From assembly GCA_023101885.1 (NCBI GenBank), contig JALPQD010000303.1, positions 2,407,786-2,471,785 on the forward strand: DNA of 64,000 nucleotides, written 5' to 3'. Below, one piece after another: positions 1 to 10,637 of this stretch. Origin of the DNA: Typhlomys cinereus. Taxonomy: Eukaryota > Chordata > Mammalia > Rodentia > Platacanthomyidae. The notes beneath the pieces were generated by a model that was given only the letters and a program-made list of their open reading frames with translations, did not search any database and was not told the DNA's origin. Position numbers and translations under genes: made by a program. Each line of letters starts with the position of its first letter. Within the stretch, counting starts at the first letter, position 1.

Positions 1-429
1 GAGGGCAGCAAGGGCCTTCTCCTACGAAGCCATTTACCTGGTCCTGAATACTTCTACTTATATTTAATTTTTCCCTACAGTTAATATTGTACTACCACAC
101 TGTTAATAACTAAGAGCCTCTACAAATCAACTACAGTTTCATTCATGACTTTTAAGCTTTTATCTCTACTTCTTTCTTTCTTTTTCTTTCTCCTTCTCTA
201 TTTTCATGAGTGTGTTAGGGTATGTGCATTTGTATATACACGTGAATGTGCATGAGGAACCTCAACAGTGATATTGGGAATCATCCTTGATTGCTTAATG
301 TTTTGAGCTTGGATCTCTAATTAAATCCAGAGCACACTCTTAGGGATAATCTGGCTATCCAGTTTGCTCTGAGGACTCCCACATTCTGCCTTCCAGGGCT
401 GGAATTATAGACAGGCCACCATACCCACC

Positions 430-455
430 TGATTTTAAAAAAATATTTTATTTAT

Positions 456-496
<41 letters not shown>

Positions 497-797
497 GTAT
501 TCTATGATTCTATGAAGGAGATGAAGAAATCAAGGCCCATTCAGTAAAATGAGGGACTTGGCTCCAGATTAGCCGGGCAGAGGCTGTGTCCCTATATGTG
601 ACTTCCAGAATCATCCTGAATTGCTTCTACCTCCTTCTTGCTTCACGCTGGGATTTCCCAGGCTCTTCCCATCAAAGCCAGAAGTGCAGGCTGCTGCCAT
701 TTCTGCCTGGCATTTTTACGTGGGACCTGGGATCTGAATTCAAGACCTTCTGCTTGTGAGGCAGAGTCTTAAGCCCTGAGCCATCTCTCCAGCCCCC
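430..797 (-). repeat. B2-superfamily SINE, antisense
   Basis: The head of the element lies at the right end, where the complement of the 'ggctggagagatggctcag' tRNA-like start ends in ccatctctccagccc. The body contains the antisense 'tttttacgtgggacctggga' block seen in most copies here. The left end is the A-rich tail plus a (TG)n run at about 461-500, the antisense of the CA-rich SINE tail. This is an older copy with scattered mismatches. Confidence 0.85.
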
Positions 798-839
798 ACA
801 TGATATTTTTTATGTGGGATCTGGTCTTTTTGCTTGTAT

Positions 840-1075
840 AATAATCATTTTAACCACGGGTCCATTTCCCCGCCCTATCGCCCCTTTCTAAATTTGTTCC
901 ATTGTACTGCCCTGCATTCATCCAAACAACAGTATTTCCAGTCAAACAATACTATTGCCTTTCCCTCATTCTCTGGATTCCTTTCCCCACTAGATTCTTC
1001 TTGATGTCCCATGTACCGATTTATGGCCAGTACCACTATTTCCCATGATGACTTTTAAATATTCCACATGACATC
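840..1075. repeat. Probable L1-derived segment
   Basis: Pyrimidine-rich sequence with 'ttccattgtactgccctgcat'-like wording resembles the antisense of rodent L1 3' regions. There is no coding potential. The assignment rests on general resemblance only. Confidence 0.35.
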
Positions 1076-1236
1076 AAAATTAGCCAAAGGCAGAGAAAGA
1101 AGGGACAGGGAATAAGAAAGCTTGGAAGGAGGAAAGAAAGGGAAGAAAAAAGAGAGAAGAACCTACCAACCAATTTTACCCTGAACATAAATGCAGATTG
1201 CTTAACAAGATGTTAACAAATGAAATTAAGTAGCAT

Positions 1237-1545
1237 GGGCTAGAGAGATGGCTCAATGGTTTATTTTGCTTCACAAGCAAAAGGACTGAGTTCAGATCCC
1301 CAGACCCAATGTACAAATGCCAGGTGGATATGATATATCACAGTGGCCTGCAATTCCAAATCTAGAAGGCGGAGCCTGGAATCCTTACAACAATAAGCAA
1401 TAAGGTAGAAGAACAATCCAAGATGATTTCCTAATATCACCTCTGTGCCTCCATAGGCACGCACACTCAAGCGCACGCTTGTGCACACACCTGCATAGGT
1501 ACATACACATACACACAAACCCATGCACACACCCATATATGAAAA
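1237..1545 (+). repeat. B2-superfamily SINE
   Basis: The tRNA-like head 'gctagagagatggctcaatgg' starts the element, and the tail is CA-rich and ends near 1540. Short similar sequences flank it (aattaag...gc on both sides), a decayed target-site duplication. The antisense ORFs here come from the SINE body and are not genes. Confidence 0.85.
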
Positions 1546-1714
1546 AAAGAATTAAGCTATGCATAAAGAGATTTACACACCATGTCAAAGTGAAGTACAG
1601 TCTACATAGGGAATATTAATGAATCCTAAAATAATTCTACAATTAATAAGTTGAGTTAAACAAATTCTCAAGATATAAGATCTTATATCTATATAAGATG
1701 AATACACAAAAGCA

Positions 1715-1806
1715 ATGGACTGAACAATGGATATAATTCAGTAATAGAGTACTTGCCTGCAGGGGTAAGACCACGGGTTTCATTCCCAATACCACTACCA
1801 CCACAA
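1715..1806 (+). repeat. ID-like tRNA-derived SINE
   Basis: The pattern 'attcagtaatagagtacttgcctgc' (shortened here), then a 'ggtttcattcccaatacc' B-box-like stretch and an A-rich end, follows the layout of rodent ID elements derived from a tRNA. It is diverged and short. Confidence 0.65.
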
Positions 1807-2079
1807 AAAAGGCAATGGATACATGGAAATCAAAATTTAAAATACACTATTTATAATTTTTCAAGAGGAAATACTTAGCTGTAAATCTAATAATAAATCA
1901 TGTGCATAATTTGCATGCTAAAACTACAAAACACCAATGAAATGAAGATATAAATAAATGGAAAGGCTGCCATGCTTATGAATTGTAAGACTCAATATAG
2001 AACAAATATCAATTCTCTCTCTCTCTCTCTCTCCTGCTCTCCAAGCCTTCAGGTTTTTCAATCCATGCCTTTCTTTCTT

Positions 2080-2457
2080 CTTTCTCCTTCCAGACTGTCA
2101 TGGTGGTTCTCGCCTGTCCTCTCTGACCTTAACTTATCTCTTCTATTGTAATGCTTTCCCACCTTAATGGTAAACTATTGCTCCTTAGCCACCCAGGCCC
2201 ACGACTCTAAATAAACTTCTATTTCTTAAGTCAAAAAATATTAATTCTTGGACCCTTTGCTCCTCATGGAACTCCATGTCTGAAGTCCATGAGTTCCAGT
2301 TCCTTTGCTCCTCATGGAGTCCTGACTTTTCTCTCGTCCCTCATGGATTTCATGCCTGGATTCCGTGAGTTCTCCAGGGCTCCCTTGCCCCTCATGGATT
2401 CACGTCTGTGAGTTCCATTCTTTCTCTCCTCTAATAAACTCTAATTTAATCCTTAAA
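2080..2457 (+). repeat. LTR with internal tandem repeats (ERV-type)
   Basis: The segment ends in a polyadenylation-like 'aataaactctaatttaatcc', and a second AATAAA-type signal sits at about 2209. Between 2255 and 2420 a unit of about 40-65 bp repeats: 'tttgctcctcatgga', 'tgtctgaagtccatgagtt', 'cctcatggatttc', 'attccgtgagttctccag', 'cccctcatggattc'. The same units occur in reverse at 51.3, 52.3 and 55.1 kb, so this is one dispersed LTR family whose copies differ in repeat number. No internal retroviral genes were seen. LTR class is unresolved (ERV1 or ERVK possible). Confidence 0.6.
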
Positions 2458-2589
2458 AAAATCAATTCTCCTCAAATGTGTAACACAATTCTTATCAAGT
2501 TCCCAAGATTTTAATAAATATAGAGAAGATTATTTAAAGTATACATGGAAAAGCTAAGGACCAGAATTCTTACAAATAATTTTCCTTGT

Positions 2590-2816
2590 CCCTATTGTCT
2601 TTGTTGTTTACAGAGTCAAAGATTTAAACCTAAAAAGCATAATTGTTTTATAAAACAAATTAAGAGAAATAGCTTTGTAATTAGATTTGGCAATGATTTC
2701 TTAGTTATGACTCCAAAAACATAGGCAATAAAAGAAAAAAATAAAACAGCCAAAACTTCAATATATCGAAGGTCACAAAGTAAAAAGGCAAGCTGTGGAT
2801 AAAGTACTGTAAGCAT
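2590..2816 (+). repeat. L1 ORF2 3' fragment, sense
   Basis: The wording 'gcaatgatttcttagttatg', '...ccaaaaacataggcaataaaag' and the following A-rich codons match the conserved end of L1 ORF2, the part reading AxKAQAxNKK-like in mammalian L1s. The reading frame is broken. It pairs with the sense L1 piece at 3280-3506. Confidence 0.65.
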
Positions 2817-3279
2817 ACATATGATTCGGGGTTATGCAGTTACTCTTCTCTGTTGTTGCATATACAACTTAGGGAAGAAAACTGAAGACTTATTTAGCTT
2901 AGGAATCCAAAGGAAAGATACAGTCCTTTATGGTGGGCAGCAAGAACTGGCTGAGATCATGGTGGTCACATGGAGCCAGAGAGAGCAGGAACGAACAGGG
3001 CTGGCCATACGGCACCCCACTGCTGTGGTATGTCCTCCTCTGAAAAGTACATAAGGAATCCAAGTAACACTGAAAAGTACATAAGGAATCCAAGGGAAAA
3101 ATGAAGAATATTATAGAGAGATCAGAACCTGAGGTAGAAGGGTCAATGATGGGTGTTTGAAGAAGCAACATGTAATCTGAAACTTGAGAGGACAGAAGAC
3201 TTTCTGGAACAGACATGGAAAAGATCTCCACTACCACAAAGATGGGGGACCACGAAGATGGAGGTAGGGTATGAATAGA
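2817..3279. other. Unassigned segment between two L1 pieces, with 30-bp tandem repeat
   Basis: This 460-bp stretch separates two sense L1 fragments and may be a later insertion. A 30-bp unit beginning 'ctgaaaagtacataaggaat' is duplicated in tandem at 3040 and 3070. ORFs of 77 codons (plus) and 112 codons (minus) cross it but match nothing I know, and they read through the tandem repeat. Confidence 0.4.
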
Positions 3280-3506
3280 TGCTAAGAAAATAACTAAATA
3301 TCTAAGGAGCTCATCAAATGATGCTGTACATTATTAATGTTTAGGAGAAAAGAAATAGAAACAACAATGAAATACCCCACAATCAGAATATATCAGTGGC
3401 ATCAAGATTTAGCGACATTAGAACCTACATGTGTTACTGGTAGGGATGTAAAATACTACTATGGAAAACTGAACAGTGGATTAAAAGTTAAAAAATAGAA
3501 TTTCTG
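3280..3506 (+). repeat. L1 ORF2 end / 3' UTR fragment, sense
   Basis: The phrases 'aacaatgaaataccccacaa', 'tgttactggtagggatgtaa' and 'ctactatggaaaactgaaca' follow the end of mammalian L1 ORF2. The fragment is cut off at its right end by a SINE inserted at 3507. Confidence 0.65.
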
Positions 3507-3719
3507 GGGGGCTGGAGAGGTGGCTCAGGGGTTAAGCCGCCGCCTTGCAGGCGGAAGGTCCTGAGTTTGGATCCCAGATCCCACGTATAGACGCCAGGCG
3601 GAAGCGGGGGCGGCCTGCGCTTCTGGTCCTGGTAGGGCGGAGCCTGTGAATCCCAGGGCAGAAGGAGGTGGAGGCGTCCATGGTGGTTCGCGAATTCGCC
3701 CGTGGTTCTACACACACGT

Positions 3720-3773
<54 letters not shown>

Positions 3774-3802
3774 GCACAATTGAATAAATAAAAAAAAATA
3801 AA
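3507..3802 (+). repeat. Young B2-superfamily SINE, long-body subfamily
   Basis: A near-complete copy: head 'ggggctggagaggtggctca', B-box-like 'gagtttggatcc', body with 'agacgccaggcggaagcggg', then 'gtccatggtggttcgcgaat', a long (CA)n run at about 3727-3768 and an A-rich 'gaataaataaaaaaaa' tail. It matches the copies at 5082, 30367 and 54164 (plus) and 17028, 29440 and 33799 (minus) closely, so this subfamily was active recently. Confidence 0.9.
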
Positions 3803-4439
3803 GTTTGATACATATTGAAACAGGGATCCTAAAACAATGGACTCTAAAGAATTAAAAATTCCCCAGAATGTGGTATTAGGGGAAGGAAAGGCCGAAGCCC
3901 AGGCCAAAGGAAGAGATTTTACACAGTTCAGACCATTTATCTCACCAGAAGTTAACCCCCTAGAAATTAACACATGTATATTTTTTAGCTTTTGTTTCAT
4001 TTTTTTTTCTATAAAATTGTAAAACCGTTATAATAAAAGCTTAGAAATTCCAGGAATTTTTCTTTGAAATCAGTTCTGGTCAATTGCAACTGCATTTTCT
4101 TTTACCAGTTTTTGTTTTCTAATTTTTTTCTGAAATACAGAAAGTTAAGATGATAGGTTTATGGAGTTAACTGTCCAGTTAATCATACTACAATATAGAT
4201 AAACTTTAAGAACATTACACTAACTGAAATACTGGATGATTCTACATGTTGAGGTATCTAGAACATTCAGTTTCATAGAAACATAAAGTAGAAAGGTGGT
4301 TTCTAGGAGCTACAAGAAATAGAGAATTATTGTTTAGTAAGTGCTGAATTTGTTTTTCAAGATAAAGAGTTGTGTAGATGAATGGTGGCAATTTTAAGCT
4401 TAACAATGTAAATATACTTACTGCCACCAAATTATATGT

Positions 4440-4625
4440 TTTAATTACTTTTTCATGTATGTGTGCATGTTTATATGAGGGTGGATTGTATGTATGTGTG
4501 TGGATGTATGCACTTGAGTGTATGTGCCTACGGAGGTCCAAGGGTGATACTCGAATTATCCTAGATTCCTTTTCTACCTTACTATTATGAGCCTGGGTCT
4601 CTAATTAAACCCAGAACATGCCACT
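4440..4625 (-). repeat. Decayed B2-superfamily SINE, antisense fragment
   Basis: A (TG)-rich start, 'gtgcctacggaggtccaagg' and 'ttctaccttactattatgag' follow the antisense SINE body. The tRNA-like head is missing. Confidence 0.6.
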
Positions 4626-4720
4626 ATAAACTGTATGTTAAAAATGGCTAAGTTGGTAAATTCTGTATTGCGTGAACTTCAATACAATTAAAAAATTCTT
4701 AGAATTAAAAAAAAGACAAG

Positions 4721-5020
4721 ACTAGAGAGATGACTCAGGGATTAAGCCTTTGCCTCCCAAGCAGAAGGAACCTGAGTTTGGATCCTAGATCCCAAGTGAA
4801 AAAGCAGGGAAGAAATGGTGGTGGCTTGCACTTCCAGCTCTGTAAGGAGTAATCTGGGAAATAACCAGAGCAAAGCAGTAAGAAAATAGAGCAATACAGA
4901 ATGATTTTCAGAGTCACCCTCGGGCCTCTACAGTCACACACTACTCTCTAATAACACACATACATACCTACAACCCACCTCCATATGTACACATAGGCAC
5001 CTATACATGTGCAAAAAAAA
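4721..5020 (+). repeat. B2-superfamily SINE
   Basis: Head 'actagagagatgactcaggg', B-box-like 'gagtttggatcctag', the older body type with 'cagaatgatttt', and a CA-rich tail ending in A9 near 5018. Confidence 0.8.
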
Positions 5021-5081
5021 AGGTAATGTTATGTGAAACAAAACAGAGAGAACTTCATTTGATTTAAAAATTGAAGACAGT

Positions 5082-5358
5082 GGGGCTGGAGAGGTGGCTC
5101 AAGGGTTAAGCCTCTGCCTTGCAGGTGGAAAGTCCTGAGTTCGGATCCTAGACCCCATGTATAGACACCGGGCAGAAGCGGGGGCAGCCTGGTTTCTAGT
5201 CCTGGTAGGGTGGAGCCTGTGAATCCTGGGGCAGAGTAAAACAAGGAGGAGGTGGACGTGGTCCATGGTGGTTCCCGAATTCGCCTGTGGTTCTACACAC
5301 ACACATGCACACACGCACACAGGCACAATTGAATAAATAATTTAAAAAAAGTAAAAAC
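5082..5358 (+). repeat. Young B2-superfamily SINE with target-site duplication
   Basis: A full young-type copy. Flanking direct repeats 'tgaagacag' lie at 5072-5080 and 5359-5367. Tail is 'gaataaataatttaaaaaaa'. Confidence 0.9.
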
Positions 5359-5369
5359 TGAAGACAGAA

Positions 5370-6670
5370 ACAGCTTGAAAAATTTAATATGAACTAGGTA
5401 TCTGATGCAGCTAGGGATCTACTGCTAATTTACGTAAGAGAACACGCTTATGAAAGAGAATGTTCTTTTCTAAGAAGAAGGACTTGTAAATGAAGAAATT
5501 AAGTTTCATAATATATGGAATTTACTTTAGAAACTTTTAACATAAAAGAAGAATAATTAAAAGATAAAACATCCCAACATGTTAGGAATGAATTTATGTG
5601 ACACTCTTCATGAGTATTCTTCATATTATTCTTTTTTCCCATATAATTTGGCAGTTTTCATAATAAAATTTTGGGATAGAACAAATATGTCATATTGAGT
5701 AATGGGACTTCAGAAACAACAAGGACAGAAATGTAAGACAATCAAGAAAATTAAAATAATCGATTTGTTTTTTTGGAAAGACTTACCTGCCCCTCTCCAC
5801 TTTTCAAGTTTATTTTATTTTTTTTTTTGTACTTTTCAAGTTTAATAAAGGATTGATCCTGCAAACATTTTCTGTACTATGAAAATTTCACTGAGTTGTT
5901 CCTTTGGCCCATTTTTAATCCAGACAGCATGTTGACTGACTGCCAAGGTTACCAAGAGATCTGTGTTTTTTAAACTTACAAGCAGCCAGTCACAAAAGTG
6001 TGAACAGGTCACATGACCATGAAAACAGAGCTCCCTACCCCCAAAACTGCTGTTACAAGCCAAGACAAAATTGAAAAGAGATTTTTTTCCCCCACTAGAT
6101 CCTTAGACAACAAATAAAGTGGGAACACATAAAGTGGGAGACTTCCTTTCTTTTTAGAGTAAAACATCCTAATTAGTGTTTCTTATTTTCTTGTAGAATT
6201 AAATTCAGCTCTTTTTTGATTTGTATATTTCCTTGTTTCTTGAATTTAACCTTTAACCTAAATATAGCCTGTTATTTGTTATTGAACTATGAAGCATGTG
6301 TCACTTACTAAATTATTTACTTTTAACCAAAAGCAAGCACACAAACAAAAAATTCTTGTAAGTATGAAGAAAGGCATAGTCTTTCCTATTCCTGGAACAC
6401 TCAATTAACCACAGTCAATATTTTAGCATATCTGCTTTGGTCTATATTAGTGTGTTCTGAAATTATATAAATTATTAACTTATTGTCTTTTATGAGGAAT
6501 AAGATGAATATTACATTTGAAACTAAAATCTTCATTGATTCTGATACCCAGAAGTCATGGTATATGAGAGTTTGTTGGGCCTCTATATCAAACTTCAGGA
6601 ATTATATCACCTTATAGCTCACAGTACTTGAACAAGGCCATAATTTTACGAAGTTCCATTTTTAGAAGTT
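5370..6670. other. Single-copy-looking AT-rich sequence
   Basis: No gene, known repeat or RNA was recognised. A 73-codon minus-strand ORF at 5842-6063 lacks any family resemblance and codon pattern. A 'tacttttcaagtttaataaa' stretch near 5830 resembles a polyadenylation region, but nothing supports a transcript. Confidence 0.4.
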
Positions 6671-6794
6671 GTACAAAGGTTAGGAATATATCTTAGTAGT
6701 CTAGCACTTATCTAGTATGTATATGGGTCCACGTTCGATCCCTAGTACCACTCAGTCATGTAGACTGAGCTAATTCAATAATATGATTTATATC

Positions 6795-6885
6795 AAATGT
6801 GCTTTCAGGTTGGGAATATAGTTCAGTGGTTGAGCGACTGGCTAGGATACATGACATCCTGGGTTCAAACCCCAGAAAATAAAAA
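6795..6885 (+). repeat. ID-like SINE
   Basis: 'ggttgggaatatagttcagt', 'ggttgagcgactggctagga' and 'tgggttcaaacccc' reproduce the A box, body and B box of a tRNA-derived ID element, followed by an A-rich end. A weaker relative lies at about 6675-6750. Confidence 0.75.
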
Positions 6886-7039
6886 TAATGCTTTTATACT
6901 ATAATTTTTATGTGGGATCTAGAGATCTGAACTTGGGGTCCTTTGCTTTGCAAGACAAGGGGTTTAGCGACGAGAATATATAATTTATTTCTGATTTTTC
7001 TTAGGTTTATGCTTGATAAATTTGGACATGATGGATGAA

Positions 7040-7260
7040 AAAAGAAGAAATGAGATTTAGCTGGGCATAGTGGAATATGTCTGTAATCCCAGCATTTGTG
7101 AAACAACAGGACTGTGAGTTCAAGGCCAGTCTGGGCTATGGGTGAGATGTTTTCTCAGAAGTCAAGAGCTGGGCTGGGCCTCAGTGGTGGAGTGGTTTCC
7201 TGTCATGCACAAAGTTCTGGGTTTGTTCCTTAGCCCCACAAAAAAAGAAAGGAAAAGAAA
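7040..7260 (+). repeat. B1 fragment followed by ID-like element
   Basis: At 7058-7145 'gctgggcatagtgg' and 'tgtaatcccagcatttg' give the B1 (7SL-derived) signature. At 7165-7245 'gggcctcagtggtggagtgg' and 'tgggtttgttccttagcccc' give an ID-like signature with an A-rich tail. Confidence 0.7.
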
Positions 7261-7429
7261 AAAAGACTTAAAACAGATGCAGTAACCCTCATAACAAAGC
7301 TTAGTAAAGATCAGCAGCAGCAGAAGCTGATGCTGAACTTGTATGACACTAAACCTCACTGTTTTCCACAATGAAGTTAAGCACAAATATTTCTGAATTT
7401 CAGTTTCCCCATCTTCCATCATCTATGTA

Positions 7430-7765
7430 GCAGTTAACTCAGTACTGAACATTTTTTTTTATGAATGCTGTGTAAATTCCTAGATATTTCCTTATTTTAT
7501 TTCACTATGCTGGTTCATTATTTTTCTCCATAACTTAAACTTTTTTGAAAATTATAAATGCTTAAAATATTAGTACATATTCCTTATATTCTGAATAGTT
7601 TATGAAGAGAATCATCATACCAATCTTGTTCATGTCACTGAACACTGATGTGAATAATTTGGTGTGGCTCTCTTGGTGTTATTAATACAATGTTGAAGTA
7701 CTTGGGGGTTGTTATTAATACAAACTGCAGAGAAGTGAACTGAATCTTATCTTACAATTATACTG
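7430..7765. other. AT-rich intergenic sequence
   Basis: No gene or confidently named repeat. A short local repeat 'ttattaatacaa' appears at about 7680 and 7714. Confidence 0.4.
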
Positions 7766-7767
7766 TA

Positions 7768-7810
<43 letters not shown>

Positions 7811-8325
7811 TGTATCAGAGGGCACTGTGTGCCCCTGTAGAGAACCGAGAATGACTTCGAGGGCTGAAGAGATGGTTCAGGGGTTAAGACTCTGCCTCAC
7901 AAGCAGAAGGTCCTGAGTTCTGATCCCCGGTCCCACATAAAAAACACCAGGAAGCAATGGTGGCATCAGGCCCTCATGGGCAGAGCCTGAAAAATCCTAG
8001 AATGAAGCAAAAAAGAGGTAGAAGTAATCCAGAATGATTCCCAAAATCACCCTTGGTCTTCCACAGGAGCACACAGTGCTCTTTGATAAACACACAACAT
8101 ACACACACAGACACACACACACACAAATAAAAAGGATGACTTTGAGAATCATTCTGGATTGCTTCTATCTCCTTTTTGCTTTGATCTGGGATTTCTCAGG
8201 CTCCGCGCACCAAAGCTAGAAGTGCAGGCCTTATCTGTTTCACCTGGCATTTTTATGTGGGACCTGGGACTTGAACTCAAAACCTGCATGCAAAGCAGAG
8301 TCTTAACCCCCAAGCCAGCTCTCCA
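7766..8325 (-). repeat. Antisense B2-superfamily SINE split by a sense SINE
   Basis: The antisense element begins with (TG)n at 7771-7807 and 'cagagggcactgtgtgcccc'. It stops at 7860, then resumes at about 8136 with 'gactttgagaatcattctgg' and ends at the complementary head near 8325. The interruption is the plus-strand SINE at 7861-8135. Confidence 0.8.
7861..8135 (+). repeat. B2-superfamily SINE inserted in another SINE
   Basis: Head 'gggctgaagagatggttcag' and CA-rich tail ending 'acaaataaaa'. The imperfect direct repeats 'gaatgacttcgag' (left) and 'ggatgactttgag' (right) are the target-site duplication within the older antisense SINE. Confidence 0.85.
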
Positions 8326-8327
8326 GC

Positions 8328-8482
8328 CCTCTTCCTTTTTCTTCTTGAAAGACAGGGTTTCATGTAGTCCAAGCTGGCATCAAACTGGCTATGTGGTCAA
8401 TGTTGTCTTGAACTCCTGATCCTTTTACCACTACCTCCCAAAAGTGTTGGGTTACAGGTTTGTGCCAACATACCCAACATCT
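8328..8482 (-). repeat. B1 SINE, antisense
   Basis: 'gaaagacagggtttcatgta', 'gtcttgaactcctgatcctt' and 'gtgttgggttacagg' are the antisense 7SL-derived B1 pattern. Confidence 0.75.
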
Positions 8483-8799
8483 TTTATTTTTATTGACTAG
8501 TGAGTATGATTAGCATGGGAGATTGTTTTTTTCTTTTTTCCCCCTAATACAAAGTGCTTTAATAAACAACTTTATTCTTTTTTCACACTTTAACAAGTGC
8601 TTTCTTGATACATAATGAATGAAAATATTAGTATCTTTATTTTTGGACTTCATGAACACTACATCGTTTATCAGTCTTGCTGTGGGTACATCTAGTGCAA
8701 CATTTTTGTCTATGCTACAGGCTTCCTTTTACTGGGTCACTCACAGGAAAAAAATACTGTCAGCATCAATACTTGCCATCAATCAAAATTCATTTTGTT

Positions 8800-9065
8800 T
8801 TTTTTTAAATGTGTATATATGGGGGGCATGTGTACAAGAGGGTCTTAAGTATGTGTGCCTGTGGAGGCTCAAAGGTGATACTGGAAATCATGCTGGATTG
8901 CTCTTCTACCTTATTGCTTTGCTCTGAGGCTCCACCTTCCAGGGCTAGAATTATAGGCTGCTACCATATCTATCCAGCACTTATGTGTGGGATCTGGGGG
9001 TCTGAACTTGGGTCCTTTTGTTAGGGAAGCAAAGGCTTTAACCCCTGAGCCATTTACTGGCCTTT
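8800..9065 (-). repeat. B2-superfamily SINE, antisense
   Basis: 'gtgcctgtggaggctcaaag', 'ccttccagggctagaattat', 'gtgtgggatctgggggtctg' and 'taacccctgagcca' follow the antisense body and head. Confidence 0.75.
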
Positions 9066-9239
9066 TATTTTGCTTTGAATAAGGAAGCTTAACTATTCCA
9101 TTAGTCTGGTAATTAATTCCATATGATCTTATATCTATCTTATATCTAATTGTCCAAAAAATTAGATAAAATTTCCCATTGTTTTTGAGGGTTCCCAAAG
9201 ACTATAGGGTTGTATTTTGTCACAATAAAAAGAATTTAA

Positions 9240-9485
9240 GAGAGGGGTATAAGCATAAGCACTTGAGTGTAGATCCTCAGCACCTACATAAAAATATGGG
9301 TGTGGCAATGAAAACTTGTAACCAGGGTTCTGGGAGTTGAAGACAGGCAGATTCCAGGATTTCACTGGTCAGCCACTCTGTATTACATGAAGAACTCCAG
9401 ATTCAGTGACAGATCCTGTGACCCTATCCCTAAAGATAATGTGGACTGTGACTGAGAAAAACACCCAACATCAACCTCCGATTTC
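9240..9485 (+). repeat. B4/B1-like composite SINE
   Basis: 'agcacttgagtgtagatcct', 'gtaaccagggttctgggagt' and 'tgaccctatccctaaa' suggest a composite tRNA/7SL SINE in sense orientation whose A-rich tail seeded the purine tract that follows. Confidence 0.5.
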
Positions 9486-9489
9486 AAGT

Positions 9490-9765
9490 CGGAGACAGAA
9501 AAGAAAAGAAAAAAAGAAAAGAAAAGAAAAGAAAAAAGGGGCGGGGAGGGAAAGGAAGGAAAGAGAGAAAGAAGAGAGAAAGAGAAAGGAAGGAAGGAAG
9601 AAGGGAGAGAAGGAAGGAAGGAAGGAGGAAGGGAAGGGAGGGAGGAAGGAAGGAAGGAAGGAAGGAAGGAAGGAAGGAAGGAAGGGAGAGAGAAAGAGAA
9701 AGAAAGAACGAAAAACAAACAAAGACAAACAGATGAAGAGGAAGGGAGATAAGGAGGGAGGGAGG
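9490..9765. repeat. Polypurine (GAAA/GGAA)n microsatellite tract
   Basis: About 270 bp of almost pure A and G on the plus strand, with (GGAA)n/(GAAG)n arrays at about 9583-9690. The four long low-complexity ORFs across it (Lys/Arg/Glu-rich on plus, Ser/Phe/Leu/Pro-rich on minus) are artefacts of the repeat. Mirror-repeat purine runs can form triplex DNA. Confidence 0.95.
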
Positions 9766-9809
9766 ACAAATGAATCCAGGAATTAGAGCAGCTGTATATA
9801 TAGTCAGAC

Positions 9810-10630
9810 ATTCTGCCATTCTGCCTATCTCAGTACCCAGTACATGAAGAAACTCAGTCCAATTCTCTAGTTCTCAGTTCACAGAAGGGGAATTTAATGG
9901 GATAAATGCAGTAAATCAAGTATTACTTAATAGTCTATATTTAATACCCTAGGAAGAGAGAAAACAGATGTGAGAAAATACAGTCACTGAAGCCAGAGAC
10001 AGAGCATGGACCAGTCAGGAAGGCATTATTCTTACTAGGAAAACTAAATTATGGACACGTGATTCAAGGCATTATTCTTACTAGGAAAACTAAATTATGG
10101 ACACGTAGCATCAACTCAACTGTCACCAAGGGGGCACGCAGCAGAGAACAGAGTAAATAGCAGCACTAGAATCCTTAGCATTCTAAAGCATATTGTTGCT
10201 ATGATTCAATAATTTTTGGAGAGTGGGAAGAACCAGAAATCACCACTACTGCATCATATAAAGGCTACAAAAGCAACATGGCTGTCAATCCCCAGTTACA
10301 GTATAGGTTAGATACCTTCTGAAATCTAGCTGGCACTTGTTTTCTTGTGAAAGACTTGACAATAAACAGTGATTGCAGAGGAAGACCTCTTCCTGAACTG
10401 TCTCTACTCACTATTTTACTTATGTTGCCATTTAAATTAGAAAAGACCTCAGTTCACATCTCATTTGGTACAACACCGTAACTGCACACATGACTGAGTG
10501 ACTATGACTTCCTGGTTCTTGAACTGAGTTGGTTCAGAGTACCTCTTTGAAGTGTCTAGGTGCAATCTTGTTTGAAAAAAGTCACCAGATTGTATTAGAA
10601 TCCATCCCTGAAAACTGGTAGAATAACTTT
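9810..10630. other. Unassigned sequence with a 46-bp tandem duplication
   Basis: No gene or named repeat was recognised. A 41-bp block beginning 'aaggcattattcttactagg' occurs at 10020-10060 and again, without mismatch, at 10066-10106, giving a 46-bp tandem period. Confidence 0.6.
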
Positions 10631-10637
10631 TTAAAAT

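Noticed and set aside
9383..9811. 142-codon Ser/Pro/Leu/Phe ORF and 126-codon Lys/Arg/Glu ORF
   Set aside because: Both are translations of the GGAA/GAAA purine tract.
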